Below, one piece after another: positions 26,619 through 35,801 of a stretch of DNA of 64,000 nt. The translations under genes were made by a program, and so were the position numbers. The notes under the pieces were generated by a model, which saw only the letters and a list, made by a program, of their open reading frames with translations, ran no database searches and was not told the DNA's origin. Position 1 is the stretch's first letter; each line of letters opens with the position of its first letter. This DNA comes from Indiicoccus explosivorum (GTDB taxonomy: Bacteria > Bacillota > Bacilli > Bacillales_A > Planococcaceae), in the NCBI RefSeq assembly GCF_002167005.1, contig NZ_NHTN01000008.1, positions 62,001-126,000 on the forward strand, given 5' to 3'.

Positions 26619-26678
26619 CGCATCTCGATCTGGATTGCAGGTGCCTTTATGGGTCACGGTCCGGGCGGGACAGATGCG
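26619..26678 (+). promoter_or_regulatory. rpsB structured leader, possible S2 autoregulation
   Basis: CGCATCT (26619-26625) pairs perfectly with AGATGCG (26672-26678), enclosing an inner stem formed by GTGCC and GGGTCAC (26641-26657, one bulge). The closed structure ends 33 bases before the rpsB start. It is neither a T-box nor a riboswitch I recognise. Feedback by protein S2 is the natural guess, but this is inference. Confidence 0.5.
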
Positions 26679-26710
26679 GAGGACAATAAAACCTGTAGGA
26701 GGAAACAACT

Positions 26711-27427
26711 ATGTCAGTAGTATCAATGAAACAGCTGCTTGAAGCTGGTGTGCACTTCGGCCACCAGACACGCCGCTGGAATCCGAAAATGAAAAAATAC
26801 ATTTTCGTCGAACGTAACGGAATTTACATCATCGACCTTCAGAAGACGGTCCGTAAGCTTGAAGAAGCTTACAACTACATGAAGCAGGTCGGCGAAGAAG
26901 GCGGAAAAGTGTTGTTCGTCGGCACGAAGAAACAGGCCCAGGACGCAATCCGTGAAGAAGCGGAACGCTCCGGCAACTTCTACATCAACCAGCGCTGGCT
27001 CGGCGGAACGCTGACAAACTTCGGTACGATCCAGAAGCGCGTCAAGCGGATGAAAGACATCGAGCGCATGGAAGAAGACGGCACATTTGAAGTGCTTCCG
27101 AAAAAAGAAGTCGTTCAGCTGAAAAAAGAGCATGAACGTCTTGTGAAATTCCTTGGCGGTATCCGCGATATGGATTCACTTCCGGATGTCATGTTCGTAG
27201 TGGACCCGCGCAAAGAGCGCATTGCTGTGGCGGAAGCGATGAAGCTGAACATCCCGATCGTCGGTATCGTCGACACGAACTGCGATCCGGATGAAATCGA
27301 CTACATCATTCCAGCCAACGACGATGCAATCCGTGCGGTCAAATTGCTGACAGGCAAAATGGCGGACGCTCTGGTTGAATCAAAACAAGGTGAAGAAGAA
27401 GAAGCTCCAGCTGAAGCTGCTGAGTAA
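26711..27427 (+). CDS. rpsB: 30S ribosomal protein S2
   Basis: S2 (238 residues), a late-assembling protein of the small subunit that bridges head and body. The conserved opening [19 protein letters not shown] and W-L-G-G-T-L-T-N are present, with an acidic C-terminal tail. AGGAGGA before ATG 26711 is strong. It begins the rpsB-tsf pair and is preceded by a structured leader. Confidence 0.98.
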   Translation: MSVVSMKQLLEAGVHFGHQTRRWNPKMKKYIFVERNGIYIIDLQKTVRKLEEAYNYMKQVGEEGGKVLFVGTKKQAQDAIREEAERSGNFYINQRWLGGTLTNFGTIQKRVKRMKDIERMEEDGTFEVLPKKEVVQLKKEHERLVKFLGGIRDMDSLPDVMFVVDPRKERIAVAEAMKLNIPIVGIVDTNCDPDEIDYIIPANDDAIRAVKLLTGKMADALVESKQGEEEEAPAEAAE

Positions 27428-27442
27428 TTCACACGCACCATC

Positions 27443-27479
27443 AGGTGATAAGCGGCTAAACCCCTTATCACCTTTTTTT
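27443..27479 (+). terminator. Terminator between rpsB and tsf
   Basis: AGGTGATAAG (27443-27452), an 11-base loop and CTTATCACCT (27464-27473) form a perfect 10-bp stem followed by a run of Ts. It should reduce read-through into tsf, giving unequal S2 and EF-Ts output, or tsf may have another promoter that I do not see. Confidence 0.85.
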
Positions 27480-27507
27480 GAGAAAATATCCCGAGGAGGA
27501 ATTGACA

Positions 27508-28392
27508 ATGGCAGTTACAGCACAAATGGTAAAAGAATTGCGTGAAAAAACAGGCGCAGGCATGATGGATTGCAAAAAAGCGCTTGTGGAAACTGATGGG
27601 AATATGGATGCGGCGGTCGACTTCCTTCGTGAAAAAGGCCTTTCCAGCGCATCGAAGAAAGCTGACCGGGTTGCAGCGGAAGGGACAGTCTCCATCCTTG
27701 AAAAAGGAAACGAAGCGGTCATCTATGAAGTGAACGCCGAGACGGACTTCGTCGCGAAAAACGAAGGGTTCAAGACCCTCGTCAATGATCTGGGCGAACA
27801 TCTGCTTTCAGAGAAGCCGGCGACTGTCGAGGAAGCCCTTTCCTCTAAAATGGAGAATGGCGCTACAGTCGAAGACCATATTTCCAATGCAATCGCGAAA
27901 ATCGGGGAGAAAATTACGCTCCGCCGCTTCACGATCGTGCAGAAAACCGACAACGATGCATTCGGCGCTTACCTCCACATGGGCGGACGCATCGGTGTAC
28001 TCGTGGAGCTCGTTGGCTCTACCGATGAAGAAGCAGCCCGCGGTGTCGCTATGCACGTAGCTGCCCTGAATCCGAAGTACGTATCCCGCGACCAGGTTTC
28101 CGAAGAGGAAGTGGAACGCGAGCGCAAGGTTCTGACAGAGCAGGCACTCAATGAAGGAAAACCGGAAAACATCGTCGCCAAGATGGTGGAAGGCCGCCTT
28201 GGAAAATACTTTGAAGAGATCTGCCTTCTGGACCAGGCGTTCGTGCGGAACTCCGACCAGAAAGTCCGTGATTTCGTGCAGTCGACCGGCGGTAAACTGA
28301 AAGGCTTCGTGCGCTATGAAGTCGGCGAAGGCATCGAGAAGCGCCAGGACAACTTCGCAGAAGAAGTCATGAGCCAGGTCAACAAAGGCTAA
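27508..28392 (+). CDS. tsf: Translation elongation factor Ts
   Basis: Nucleotide-exchange factor for EF-Tu (294 residues). The UBA-like N-terminus [17 protein letters not shown] and the T-D-F-V-A core motif (A-E-T-D-F-V-A-K-N) are present. The chosen ATG 27508 follows GAGGAGGA; an upstream in-frame TTG at 27478 falls in the terminator T-run and is rejected. Confidence 0.98.
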   Translation: MAVTAQMVKELREKTGAGMMDCKKALVETDGNMDAAVDFLREKGLSSASKKADRVAAEGTVSILEKGNEAVIYEVNAETDFVAKNEGFKTLVNDLGEHLLSEKPATVEEALSSKMENGATVEDHISNAIAKIGEKITLRRFTIVQKTDNDAFGAYLHMGGRIGVLVELVGSTDEEAARGVAMHVAALNPKYVSRDQVSEEEVERERKVLTEQALNEGKPENIVAKMVEGRLGKYFEEICLLDQAFVRNSDQKVRDFVQSTGGKLKGFVRYEVGEGIEKRQDNFAEEVMSQVNKG

Positions 28393-28408
28393 GCGAATAG
28401 ATCTGCCG

Positions 28409-28436
28409 GGGAACACGTTTCGTGTTCCCTATTTTT
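28409..28436 (+). terminator. tsf terminator
   Basis: GGGAACACG (28409-28417), TTT loop, CGTGTTCCC (28421-28429), then TATTTTT. A perfect 9-bp stem, 16 bases after the tsf stop. Confidence 0.85.
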
Positions 28437-28466
28437 AAAGTATTATTAGAGTGATGGAGGGTACCG

Positions 28467-29192
28467 ATGAGTGTTCAACAGTACAAACGGATCGTTCTGA
28501 AACTGAGCGGCGAGGCGATGGCCGGAGACAAAGGGTTCGGCCTTTCTCCTGAAATCATCAAAAACGTGGCTGCGCAAGTAAAGGAAGTTGTCGACCTGGG
28601 CGTCGAAGTGGCTGTAGTGGTCGGCGGCGGCAATATCTGGCGGGGCAAAATCGGATCAGAAATGGGCATGGACAGAGCAACCGCCGACTACATGGGCATG
28701 CTGGCGACTGTCATGAATTCGCTTGCGCTGCAGGATTCACTCGAGAACCAGGGCGTGGAATCCCGTGTTCTGTCTTCAATTGAAATGAGACAGGTCGCTG
28801 AACCCTATATCCGGCGACGGGCGATCCGTCACCTGGAAAAGAAGCGGGTCGTCATTTTCGCGGCAGGCACCGGGAATCCCTATTTCTCCACAGATACGAC
28901 CGCAGCCCTCCGAGCGGCTGAAATCGAAGCGGATGTCATCCTGATGGCGAAGAACAACGTCGATGGCGTCTACTCGGCTGATCCGCAGACCGATGATAAT
29001 GCAGTGAAGTATTCGGAATTGTCCTATCTGGATGTCATTCAGCGCGGGCTGCAAGTGATGGATTCCACGGCTTCCACACTTTGTATGGATAATGATATTC
29101 CGCTCGTCGTATTCTCGATCATGGAAAACGGCAATATTAAAAAAGCCGCTCTCGGCGAAAAAATCGGAACCACTGTCAGGAGGTCAATCTAA
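28467..29192 (+). CDS. pyrH: UMP kinase PyrH
   Basis: Amino-acid-kinase-fold UMP kinase (241 residues) converting UMP to UDP, the first committed step toward UTP and CTP. The N-terminal K-L-S-G-E-A, the glycine loop [10 protein letters not shown] near residues 50-59, and the N-N-V-D-G-V-Y segment identify it. ATGGAGGG precedes ATG 28467. It shares one base with frr. Confidence 0.98.
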   Translation: MSVQQYKRIVLKLSGEAMAGDKGFGLSPEIIKNVAAQVKEVVDLGVEVAVVVGGGNIWRGKIGSEMGMDRATADYMGMLATVMNSLALQDSLENQGVESRVLSSIEMRQVAEPYIRRRAIRHLEKKRVVIFAAGTGNPYFSTDTTAALRAAEIEADVILMAKNNVDGVYSADPQTDDNAVKYSELSYLDVIQRGLQVMDSTASTLCMDNDIPLVVFSIMENGNIKKAALGEKIGTTVRRSI

Positions 29193-29749
29193 TGCCACAA
29201 GCGATTCTGAAACAGTCAAAAGAAAAAATGGCGAAAGCGATCCAGGCGTTTTCACGCGAACTTGCCACCATCCGCGCCGGCCGCGCCAGTGCATCTCTCC
29301 TTGATAAAATCACGGTCGACTATTACGGTGCGCCGACTCCAATCAATCAGCTGGCGGGCATTTCCACGCCTGAAGCCCGTCTCTTGGTCATCTCGCCTTA
29401 CGATAAGTCCGTTACCGGGGACATCGAAAAAGCGATCCTGAAGTCGGACATTGGCCTGTCGCCTTCGACGGATGGGACAGTTATCCGGCTGGCAGTTCCG
29501 GCGCTGACAGAAGAGCGCCGCAAAGAATTGGTGAAGCTCGTGAAAAAGGAAGCGGAAGATGCGAAAGTGGCCATCCGCAATATCCGCCGCGATTCGAATG
29601 ATGATCTGAAGAAACTGGAAAAAAAGGGTGAAATCACTGAAGATGATCTTCGCGGCTACTCGGATGATATTCAGGAGCTGACGAACTCCAGCATCGCGGA
29701 AATCGACTCGCTTGCACAGGAAAAAGAAAAAGAGGTCATGGAAGTCTGA
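29192..29749 (+). CDS. frr: Ribosome recycling factor Frr
   Basis: Recycling factor (185 residues) that splits post-termination ribosomes with EF-G. The conserved L-A-T-I-R-A-G-R-A motif near residues 25-33 and the triple-helix C-terminus (V-A-I-R-N-I-R-R-D) are visible. Overlapping pyrH by one base, it is co-translated with it. Confidence 0.98.
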   Translation: MPQAILKQSKEKMAKAIQAFSRELATIRAGRASASLLDKITVDYYGAPTPINQLAGISTPEARLLVISPYDKSVTGDIEKAILKSDIGLSPSTDGTVIRLAVPALTEERRKELVKLVKKEAEDAKVAIRNIRRDSNDDLKKLEKKGEITEDDLRGYSDDIQELTNSSIAEIDSLAQEKEKEVMEV

Positions 29750-29769
29750 GTGAACTTCTGCCGGACCGG

Positions 29770-29797
29770 GACGTCCTGTTTTCAGGGCGTCTTTTTT
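29770..29797 (+). terminator. frr terminator
   Basis: GACGTCCTG (29770-29778), TTTT loop, CAGGGCGTC (29783-29791, one T-G pair), then six Ts. It separates the pyrH-frr unit from uppS. Confidence 0.8.
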
Positions 29798-29845
29798 GTT
29801 TCAGCAAAGAGGATGCGAAAACGCCAAGCATAGGCTCCTGTTTTT

Positions 29846-29854
29846 TGTTATGAT
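29846..29854 (+). promoter_or_regulatory. Candidate uppS promoter (extended -10 only)
   Basis: TGT-TATGAT at 29846-29854 is an extended -10 with no good -35. It lies 44 bases before the uppS start and after the frr terminator. The same 9-base word occurs in the rimP promoter. Confidence 0.45.
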
Positions 29855-29897
29855 TAACAGTAGACTTGCTGAAGAGCACGTAACGGAGGAAAAAAGG

Positions 29898-30683
29898 ATG
29901 TTCGATAAATTGCTGAAGCGAAAAGAGCCTCCGGCGGATGCCGGCAGGCTGTCTGCAATTCTTGAAGAAGAGGTGCCGGCGCACATCGCGATCATCATGG
30001 ACGGCAATGGCCGTTGGGCGAAGATGCGCGGACTTCCGAGAATCGCCGGCCATCATGAAGGCATGAAGACTGTCCGGAAAATCACCCGTCTGGCCAATCA
30101 GCTGGGAGTGGAAGTGCTGACGCTTTATGCGTTCTCCACTGAAAACTGGAAGCGGCCGAAGACCGAAGTGGATTTTCTGATGCGCCTCCCTGAAGAGTTC
30201 CTGTCATCGTATTTGCCGGAACTCGTCGAAGAGAACGTCCGGGTCACCATGATGGGCAGTGAGGACAGCCTTCCTCCGCACACCAGGAACGCGGTGCGGA
30301 AGGCGATTGATGAGACGCAGGACAACACGGGTCTCGTGCTGAACTTCGCTTTGAACTATGGGAGCCGGGCGGAGATCACGGATGCGGTCAGGGAGCTCGC
30401 CGTCCGGGTGGCTTCGGGTGAACTTACGCCTGCCGATATAACCGAAGACCATATCTCGGATGGACTGATGACCCACTCACTGCCCGAACCCGACCTCCTC
30501 ATCCGGACGAGCGGTGAAGAGAGGCTCAGCAATTTCATGCTGTGGCAGCTTGCTTACACAGAGTTTTGGTTCACGAAAACACTGTGGCCGGATTTCAGCA
30601 GCGACTGCCTGATGGATGCGGTGGAAGACTACCAAAGACGCAGCAGACGATATGGCGGACTGAAAGGAGACGGCATGACATGA
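29898..30683 (+). CDS. uppS: Undecaprenyl diphosphate synthase UppS
   Basis: cis-Prenyltransferase (261 residues) making undecaprenyl diphosphate, the lipid carrier of peptidoglycan and teichoic acid precursors. Catalytic D35 in I-I-M-D-G-N-G-R-W-A and the later R-T-S-G-E-E-R-L-S-N-F signature are present. Upstream in-frame codons exist, but GGAGGA (29885-29890) fixes ATG 29898. It overlaps cdsA by 4 bases. Confidence 0.97.
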   Translation: MFDKLLKRKEPPADAGRLSAILEEEVPAHIAIIMDGNGRWAKMRGLPRIAGHHEGMKTVRKITRLANQLGVEVLTLYAFSTENWKRPKTEVDFLMRLPEEFLSSYLPELVEENVRVTMMGSEDSLPPHTRNAVRKAIDETQDNTGLVLNFALNYGSRAEITDAVRELAVRVASGELTPADITEDHISDGLMTHSLPEPDLLIRTSGEERLSNFMLWQLAYTEFWFTKTLWPDFSSDCLMDAVEDYQRRSRRYGGLKGDGMT

Positions 30684-31471
30684 AACAGCGGATCATCACC
30701 GGCCTGATTGCGGCCGGTCTCTTCATTCCATTCGTCCTGATCGGAGGCCTGCCTTTCACCCTGCTGGTCTATGCACTGGCAGCCGTCGCTCTCCACGAAC
30801 TGCTCCGGATGAAGGGCCAGTACCTGCTCAGCATCAGCGGCCTCATTTCAATGGCGATGATGTTCATGCTCCTGGTGCCTTCACATTGGACGGAAGTCCT
30901 GTACGAATATTCCGAGTATCAGAAGATCGACTTCGCTTTTTTCGCGGTCCTGCTGCTCCTGATACATACGGTGGTCGTAAAAAACACCTTCACTTTCGAG
31001 GATGCAGCCTTGTCCATACTGGGGACACTGTACATCGGAATCGGTTTCTTTTATTTTATTGAGACCCGCAATGCCGGTCTTGAATACGTTGTCTATGCCC
31101 TCCTCGTTGTCTGGTCGACCGATTCTGGCGCTTATTTCACCGGAAGGAAAATCGGCAAGCGGAAACTGTGGCCGGAAATCTCGCCGAATAAAACCATCGA
31201 AGGCTTCATCGGAGGCATTGCGTGGGCGGTCGCAGTTGCCCTCCTCCTGCACGCAATCGTGGATCTGGACAAACCGGTGCTGATCATCATCGGCGTCACC
31301 ATCGCGGCGGCCGTGTTCGGGCAGCTGGGAGATCTTGTCGAATCCGCCCTCAAGCGCCATTTCGGCGTAAAGGATTCCGGCACCATTTTGCCGGGTCACG
31401 GAGGGATGCTGGATCGGTTCGACAGTCTTCTTTTCGTTCTCCCGCTGCTGCATTTCCTACACTTCCTATAA
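30680..31471 (+). CDS. cdsA: Phosphatidate cytidylyltransferase CdsA
   Basis: Integral membrane enzyme (263 residues, about eight helices) making CDP-diacylglycerol for phospholipid synthesis. The C-terminal signature K-R-H-F-G-V-K-D-S-G-T-I-L-P-G-H-G-G-M-L-D-R-F-D is complete. ATG 30680, with AAGGAGA 9 bases upstream, overlaps the uppS stop. The neighbours uppS and dxr form the usual envelope-lipid cluster. Confidence 0.96.
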   Translation: MKQRIITGLIAAGLFIPFVLIGGLPFTLLVYALAAVALHELLRMKGQYLLSISGLISMAMMFMLLVPSHWTEVLYEYSEYQKIDFAFFAVLLLLIHTVVVKNTFTFEDAALSILGTLYIGIGFFYFIETRNAGLEYVVYALLVVWSTDSGAYFTGRKIGKRKLWPEISPNKTIEGFIGGIAWAVAVALLLHAIVDLDKPVLIIIGVTIAAAVFGQLGDLVESALKRHFGVKDSGTILPGHGGMLDRFDSLLFVLPLLHFLHFL

Positions 31472-31487
31472 GAAAGGATGAGCACAG

Positions 31488-32633
31488 TTGACGCAAGATA
31501 TAATCCTTCTGGGCGCCACGGGTTCGATCGGCCTCCAGACGGCGGATGTCATCCGCGAGCATAGCGGCCGGTTCAGGCTCGCCGGCTTCTCGGCCGGACG
31601 GAACATCCTGGAAACTAAAAAACTGATTGAAGAATTCTCCCCGGACGCAGTCTGTGTCCTCGAGGAAAAAGATGCAGCCGATCTCCGCGCGCAGTATCCC
31701 GGAACCGAGTTCCTGTCCGGTGACAGCGGCATTCTCGAACTGGCGGTACGGGATGCGGATGTCCTGGTCAGTGCCGTGATCGGAAGCGTCGGTCTCGAGC
31801 CGACACTTGCCGCTGTCAGGCTCGGCCGCAAAGTTGCATTGGCGAATAAAGAAACGCTTGTGACCGCCGGGCACTTGATCATGGAGGCTGCCCAAAAAAG
31901 CGGAGCCCGGATCCTGCCAGTCGACAGCGAGCATTCCGCCCTTTACCAGGCACTGAATGGTGAAAAACGGGAACAGGCAAGCCGGCTCATCCTGACAGCG
32001 TCCGGGGGCAGTTTCCGTGACCGGAAACGGCATGAATTGGAAGGCGTCACAGTCGAGGACGCCCTCAACCACCCCAACTGGTCGATGGGCGCGAAAATCA
32101 CCATCGATTCCGCCACCATGGCCAACAAAGGCCTCGAAGTCATCGAAGCCCATGTCCTGTTCGGCTTCGATTACGATGATATCGATGTTCTCCTGCACAG
32201 GGAAAGTATTATCCATTCCATGGTGGAATTCGTGGATACGAGTGTCATGGCACAGCTCGGGACTCCGGATATGCGGGTGCCCATCCAGTATGCTCTCACT
32301 TTTCCGGATCGCCTGGACCGCCGGGAAGCGAAGCGGCTGAATCTTGCAGAGATCGGCAAGCTGCACTTCCAGGAAATGGACTTCGACCGGTACCGCGCAT
32401 TAAAGCTCGCTTATGACGCCGGCCGCGTCGGGGGAACCATGCCGACGGTATTCAATGCGGCCAACGAAGAAGCGGTCGCCCAGTTCCTGAAAGGCGGAAT
32501 CAGCTTCCTGGAGATCGAGGAATTGATCGAGAAAGCGATGACAGCTCACAATCCGAATTCAAAACCGGTGCTGGAAGAGATTTTGGAAGTTGACGCAAAT
32601 ACAAGAAAATCCGTCCGGAACATGCTAAAATAG
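31488..32633 (+). CDS. dxr: 1-deoxy-D-xylulose 5-phosphate reductoisomerase
   Basis: NADPH-dependent first committed enzyme of the MEP isoprenoid pathway (381 residues), supplying isoprenoid units used by UppS. The nucleotide-binding G-A-T-G-S-I-G, N-K-E-T-L-V near residues 123-128 and the metal/substrate motif D-S-E-H-S-A are clear. Translation begins at TTG 31488, 10 bases after AAAGG; the nearby ATG 31478 is out of frame. Confidence 0.97.
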   Translation: MTQDIILLGATGSIGLQTADVIREHSGRFRLAGFSAGRNILETKKLIEEFSPDAVCVLEEKDAADLRAQYPGTEFLSGDSGILELAVRDADVLVSAVIGSVGLEPTLAAVRLGRKVALANKETLVTAGHLIMEAAQKSGARILPVDSEHSALYQALNGEKREQASRLILTASGGSFRDRKRHELEGVTVEDALNHPNWSMGAKITIDSATMANKGLEVIEAHVLFGFDYDDIDVLLHRESIIHSMVEFVDTSVMAQLGTPDMRVPIQYALTFPDRLDRREAKRLNLAEIGKLHFQEMDFDRYRALKLAYDAGRVGGTMPTVFNAANEEAVAQFLKGGISFLEIEELIEKAMTAHNPNSKPVLEEILEVDANTRKSVRNMLK

Positions 32634-32674
32634 CTTAAGGTTCAAACCGATTACGGTTAAAGGATGGGTTCAGC

Positions 32675-33934
32675 ATGGAGACAGTCATCGCGTTCGCGCT
32701 GATTTTCGGTTCACTCGTGTTTTTCCACGAATTGGGCCATTTTATTTTTGCAAAACGTGCCGGGATTCTTGTCCGTGAATTCGCGATCGGGTTCGGTCCG
32801 AAGATCCTGGGCATCATGAAAGGTGAAACCTTATACACGATCCGGCTGCTGCCATTCGGCGGGTATGTCCGCATGGCCGGTGAGGATTTTGATACGGTCC
32901 GGCTTCAGCCCGGACACCGTGTCGGCCTGCTGTTGAATGAAGACGGGGAAGCCGAACGGGTGATTTTGAATCAGAAAAAGGAGTATCCGGATGTCCTGCT
33001 GATGGAAGTGGAAGAAGCGGACCTGGAGAAAGAATTGTTCGTCCGCGGATACGATGAAGATGAGCGGATGATTTCAGTGAAGATCGCCCGGAACGCTGTC
33101 ATTGAGGAAAACGGAGCAGAGACGCAGCTGGCGCCTTATGACCGACAGTTCGGTTCCAAGTCAGTGGCACAGCGGTTCATGACTATCTTCGCCGGACCTT
33201 TCTTCAATTTCATTCTCGCTTTTTTGATTTTTACGGCGCTTGGCCTGTTTCAGGGCGTGCCGACGTACGAACCGATTATTTCGGAAGTGACGGAAGAGAG
33301 CCCGGCGGAAGCAGCCGGACTCGAAGACGGCGATCTTGTCGTTGAAATCGGCAGCGAAGAGATCGCCAGCTGGCAGGATCTTGTCGGGGTAGTTCAGGCG
33401 AATCCAGGGAATCCGCTCGAATTCACCGTCGTCCGCGATGGTGAGGAAGTCGACCTGACCATCACGCCGGAACTTGCCGAGAATGCGCCGGGAGAAACCG
33501 GTGTTATCGGCGTCATGTATAAGAGCCCTGTCGAAAAAGACATTCTCGGATCAGTCGTGTACGGTGCTGAGCAGACGGTTTTCTGGTTTAAGGAAATTCT
33601 GCGGCTCCTCGGCATGCTGGTGACCGGTCAATTCACGATCGATGCCCTTTCCGGACCGGTCGGGATTTATAAAACCACCGAAGAAGTGGTGCAGTATGGC
33701 ATTTTCACACTGATGACTTGGGGCGGCATGCTCAGCATCAATCTCGGCATCATGAATCTGCTGCCGCTCCCGGCACTTGATGGGGGAAGGCTTGTTTTCT
33801 TCATCATCGAGGCGCTCCGCGGAAAACCGGTGGACCGGCAGAAGGAAGGCATGGTCCACTTTGTCGGCATCATGCTGCTGATGCTGTTGATGATCATTGT
33901 GACATGGAACGACATCCAGCGATTCTTTTTCTGA
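32675..33934 (+). CDS. rseP: Site-2 intramembrane metalloprotease RseP/RasP
   Basis: Zinc protease (419 residues) cleaving anti-sigma factors and remnant signal peptides within the membrane. The HExxH motif is H18-E-L-G-H22 in the first helix and the third ligand motif L-D-G-G is near residues 367-370. A PDZ domain lies about 200-275 (E-S-P-A-E-A-A-G-L-E-D-G-D). Four membrane helices are apparent. Confidence 0.96.
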   Translation: METVIAFALIFGSLVFFHELGHFIFAKRAGILVREFAIGFGPKILGIMKGETLYTIRLLPFGGYVRMAGEDFDTVRLQPGHRVGLLLNEDGEAERVILNQKKEYPDVLLMEVEEADLEKELFVRGYDEDERMISVKIARNAVIEENGAETQLAPYDRQFGSKSVAQRFMTIFAGPFFNFILAFLIFTALGLFQGVPTYEPIISEVTEESPAEAAGLEDGDLVVEIGSEEIASWQDLVGVVQANPGNPLEFTVVRDGEEVDLTITPELAENAPGETGVIGVMYKSPVEKDILGSVVYGAEQTVFWFKEILRLLGMLVTGQFTIDALSGPVGIYKTTEEVVQYGIFTLMTWGGMLSINLGIMNLLPLPALDGGRLVFFIIEALRGKPVDRQKEGMVHFVGIMLLMLLMIIVTWNDIQRFFF

Positions 33935-33960
33935 CGCGGCAGATGTTGTTCCAGGAACCG

Positions 33961-33989
33961 GCGCAGCGCCAAAGGGCGCCTGCGCTTTT
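33961..33989 (+). terminator. rseP terminator
   Basis: GCGCAG-CGCC (33961-33970) pairs with GGCG-C-CTGCGC (33975-33985, one bulged C), then TTTT. It lies 26 bases after the rseP stop. Confidence 0.7.
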
Positions 33990-34023
33990 CCATATTAATT
34001 ACTAGTCGATTGAGGTGCGTGAC

Positions 34024-35727
34024 ATGAGGCAGACACAGACATTCATTCCGACGCTCAGGGAAGTCCCTGCAGACGCGGACGTTAAATCACATCAGATGCT
34101 GCTGAGGGCCGGCTTCATCCGTCAGAACACGAGCGGGGTTTATTCCTTTCTGCCGCTCGGCAAACGGGTCCTTCAGAAAGTCGAGGAAGTGATCCGGGAA
34201 GAGATGCAGGCGGCCGGCAGCGTGGAAGTGTCCCTGCCGGCACTGCAGCAGGCGGAGCTGTGGCAGGAGACCGGCCGCTGGTATTCATACGGGCCGGAAC
34301 TGATGAGGCTGAAGGACCGCCATGACCGGGAGTTCGCTCTTGGCGCGACACACGAGGAAGTCATTACCTCCCTTCTTCGGGATGAGATCAAATCCTATAA
34401 AAAGCTTCCGCTGAATTTATATCAGATCCAGAGCAAATTCCGGGACGAGAAGCGGCCGAGGTTCGGCCTTCTTCGCGGCCGGGAGTTCCTGATGAAAGAC
34501 GCTTATTCATTCCATGCCACAAAAGAGAGCCTGGATGAGACGTATGAGAAGATGCGGCAGGCGTATACGAACATCTTTACACGGCTCGGCCTTAATTTCC
34601 GGGCAGTCATCGCGGATTCCGGAGCGATCGGCGGGAAAGACAACCATGAATTCATGGTGCTGTCCGACATCGGGGAAGACACAATCGCCTATTCGGATTC
34701 ATCCCAGTACGCCGCCAACATTGAAATGGCTGAAGTGGATGCGGCTTATGAGCGGTCGGATGAAGCGCTGAAACCGCTTAGGAAAGCAGATACCCCGGAT
34801 CAGAAGACGATCCGGGAAGTCGCCGGACATCTCGGGGTGGAACCGGAACGGTGCATCAAGACGCTGGTGTTCAAAACCGGGGACGGATTCGTTTTGGTTC
34901 TGGCCAGAGGCGATCACGACATCAATGAAATCAAAGTGAAGCACGTGACCGGCGCTAAAAACGCCGAGCTGGCGGATGCGGAAGAAGTCCGTCAGCTGCT
35001 GTCCGCCGGCATCGGTTCGGTCGGGCCGGTCAAACTGCCACAAGGTCTGAAGGTGTATGCCGATCATGCCGTACGGTATATCGTCAACGGTGTTGCCGGC
35101 GCGAACGAAGACGGCCGTCATTATATCAACGTGAACCCGGACCGGGATTTCTCGGTGGATGAATACGCTGACCTCCGGTTCATCCGGGAAGGTGATCCTT
35201 CTCCGGATGGCAATGGGACGATCGTTTTCGCGAAAGGGATTGAAGTCGGCCACGTCTTCAAGCTCGGAACGACATACAGCGAGCCGATGGACGGCACGTT
35301 CCTGAACGACCAAGGGCGGGCGGAGCCGTATATTATGGGGTGCTATGGAATCGGTGTATCGCGGGTGATGGCCGCCGTGGCTGAACAGTTCCAGGATGAT
35401 GGAGGATTTTTATGGCCGCCGGCAATAGCGCCGTACACAGTGCATCTCGTGCCGGTGAACATGAAGGATGAGGCACAGCGGGAACTGGCTGAAGAACTGT
35501 ATAAGCTGCTGAAAGATTATCGCTATGAGGTTCTTCTGGATGATCGGCCTGAACGTGCAGGCGTGAAATTCGCGGACGCCGATCTTCTCGGCATTCCGGT
35601 CCGCGTCACGATCGGTAAGCGCGCACCCGAAGGAATATTGGAAGTTAAAAACCGCCGGACCGGCGAGACGTTCGAATGTCAGCGGGAAGAACTGCAGGAC
35701 CGCATTCAGCAGCTCCTGTCCAGATAG
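34024..35727 (+). CDS. proS: Prolyl-tRNA synthetase
   Basis: Class II synthetase (567 residues) of the bacterial type, with a YbaK-like editing insertion at about 235-390 (R-C-I-K-T-L-V-F-K, then G-A-K-N-A-E-L) between motifs 2 and 3. Motif 2 ([17 protein letters not shown]) is clear and the anticodon-binding domain is at the C-terminus. ATG 34024 is preferred over GTG 34015 because GAGGTG (34012-34017) overlaps the latter. No T-box is seen upstream. Confidence 0.97.
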   Translation: MRQTQTFIPTLREVPADADVKSHQMLLRAGFIRQNTSGVYSFLPLGKRVLQKVEEVIREEMQAAGSVEVSLPALQQAELWQETGRWYSYGPELMRLKDRHDREFALGATHEEVITSLLRDEIKSYKKLPLNLYQIQSKFRDEKRPRFGLLRGREFLMKDAYSFHATKESLDETYEKMRQAYTNIFTRLGLNFRAVIADSGAIGGKDNHEFMVLSDIGEDTIAYSDSSQYAANIEMAEVDAAYERSDEALKPLRKADTPDQKTIREVAGHLGVEPERCIKTLVFKTGDGFVLVLARGDHDINEIKVKHVTGAKNAELADAEEVRQLLSAGIGSVGPVKLPQGLKVYADHAVRYIVNGVAGANEDGRHYINVNPDRDFSVDEYADLRFIREGDPSPDGNGTIVFAKGIEVGHVFKLGTTYSEPMDGTFLNDQGRAEPYIMGCYGIGVSRVMAAVAEQFQDDGGFLWPPAIAPYTVHLVPVNMKDEAQRELAEELYKLLKDYRYEVLLDDRPERAGVKFADADLLGIPVRVTIGKRAPEGILEVKNRRTGETFECQREELQDRIQQLLSR

Positions 35728-35734
35728 CGGCTGC

Positions 35735-35767
35735 AGAAAGGAAAGTACGACCGGTACTTTCCTTTCT
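35735..35767 (+). terminator. proS terminator
   Basis: AGAAAGGAAAGTAC (35735-35748), GACCG loop, GTACTTTCCTTTCT (35754-35767): a perfect 14-bp stem 7 bases after the proS stop. Its pyrimidine-rich 3' arm and a T-run a few bases on favour termination. Confidence 0.75.
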
Positions 35768-35801
35768 TTGTCCATTTTTTCAGGAATAATGGGGGAGAGA
35801 T

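Noticed and set aside
31350-32366. Minus-strand open frame opposite cdsA/dxr (338 codons)
   Set aside because: It crosses two conserved genes and resembles no known protein.
32645-32658. Small stem AACCG-ATTA-CGGTT before rseP
   Set aside because: Five base pairs with no T-tract and no conservation information; too weak to call.
33935-34023. T-box leader upstream of proS
   Set aside because: Only a terminator for rseP is visible; there is no specifier loop or T-box core sequence in 89 bases.
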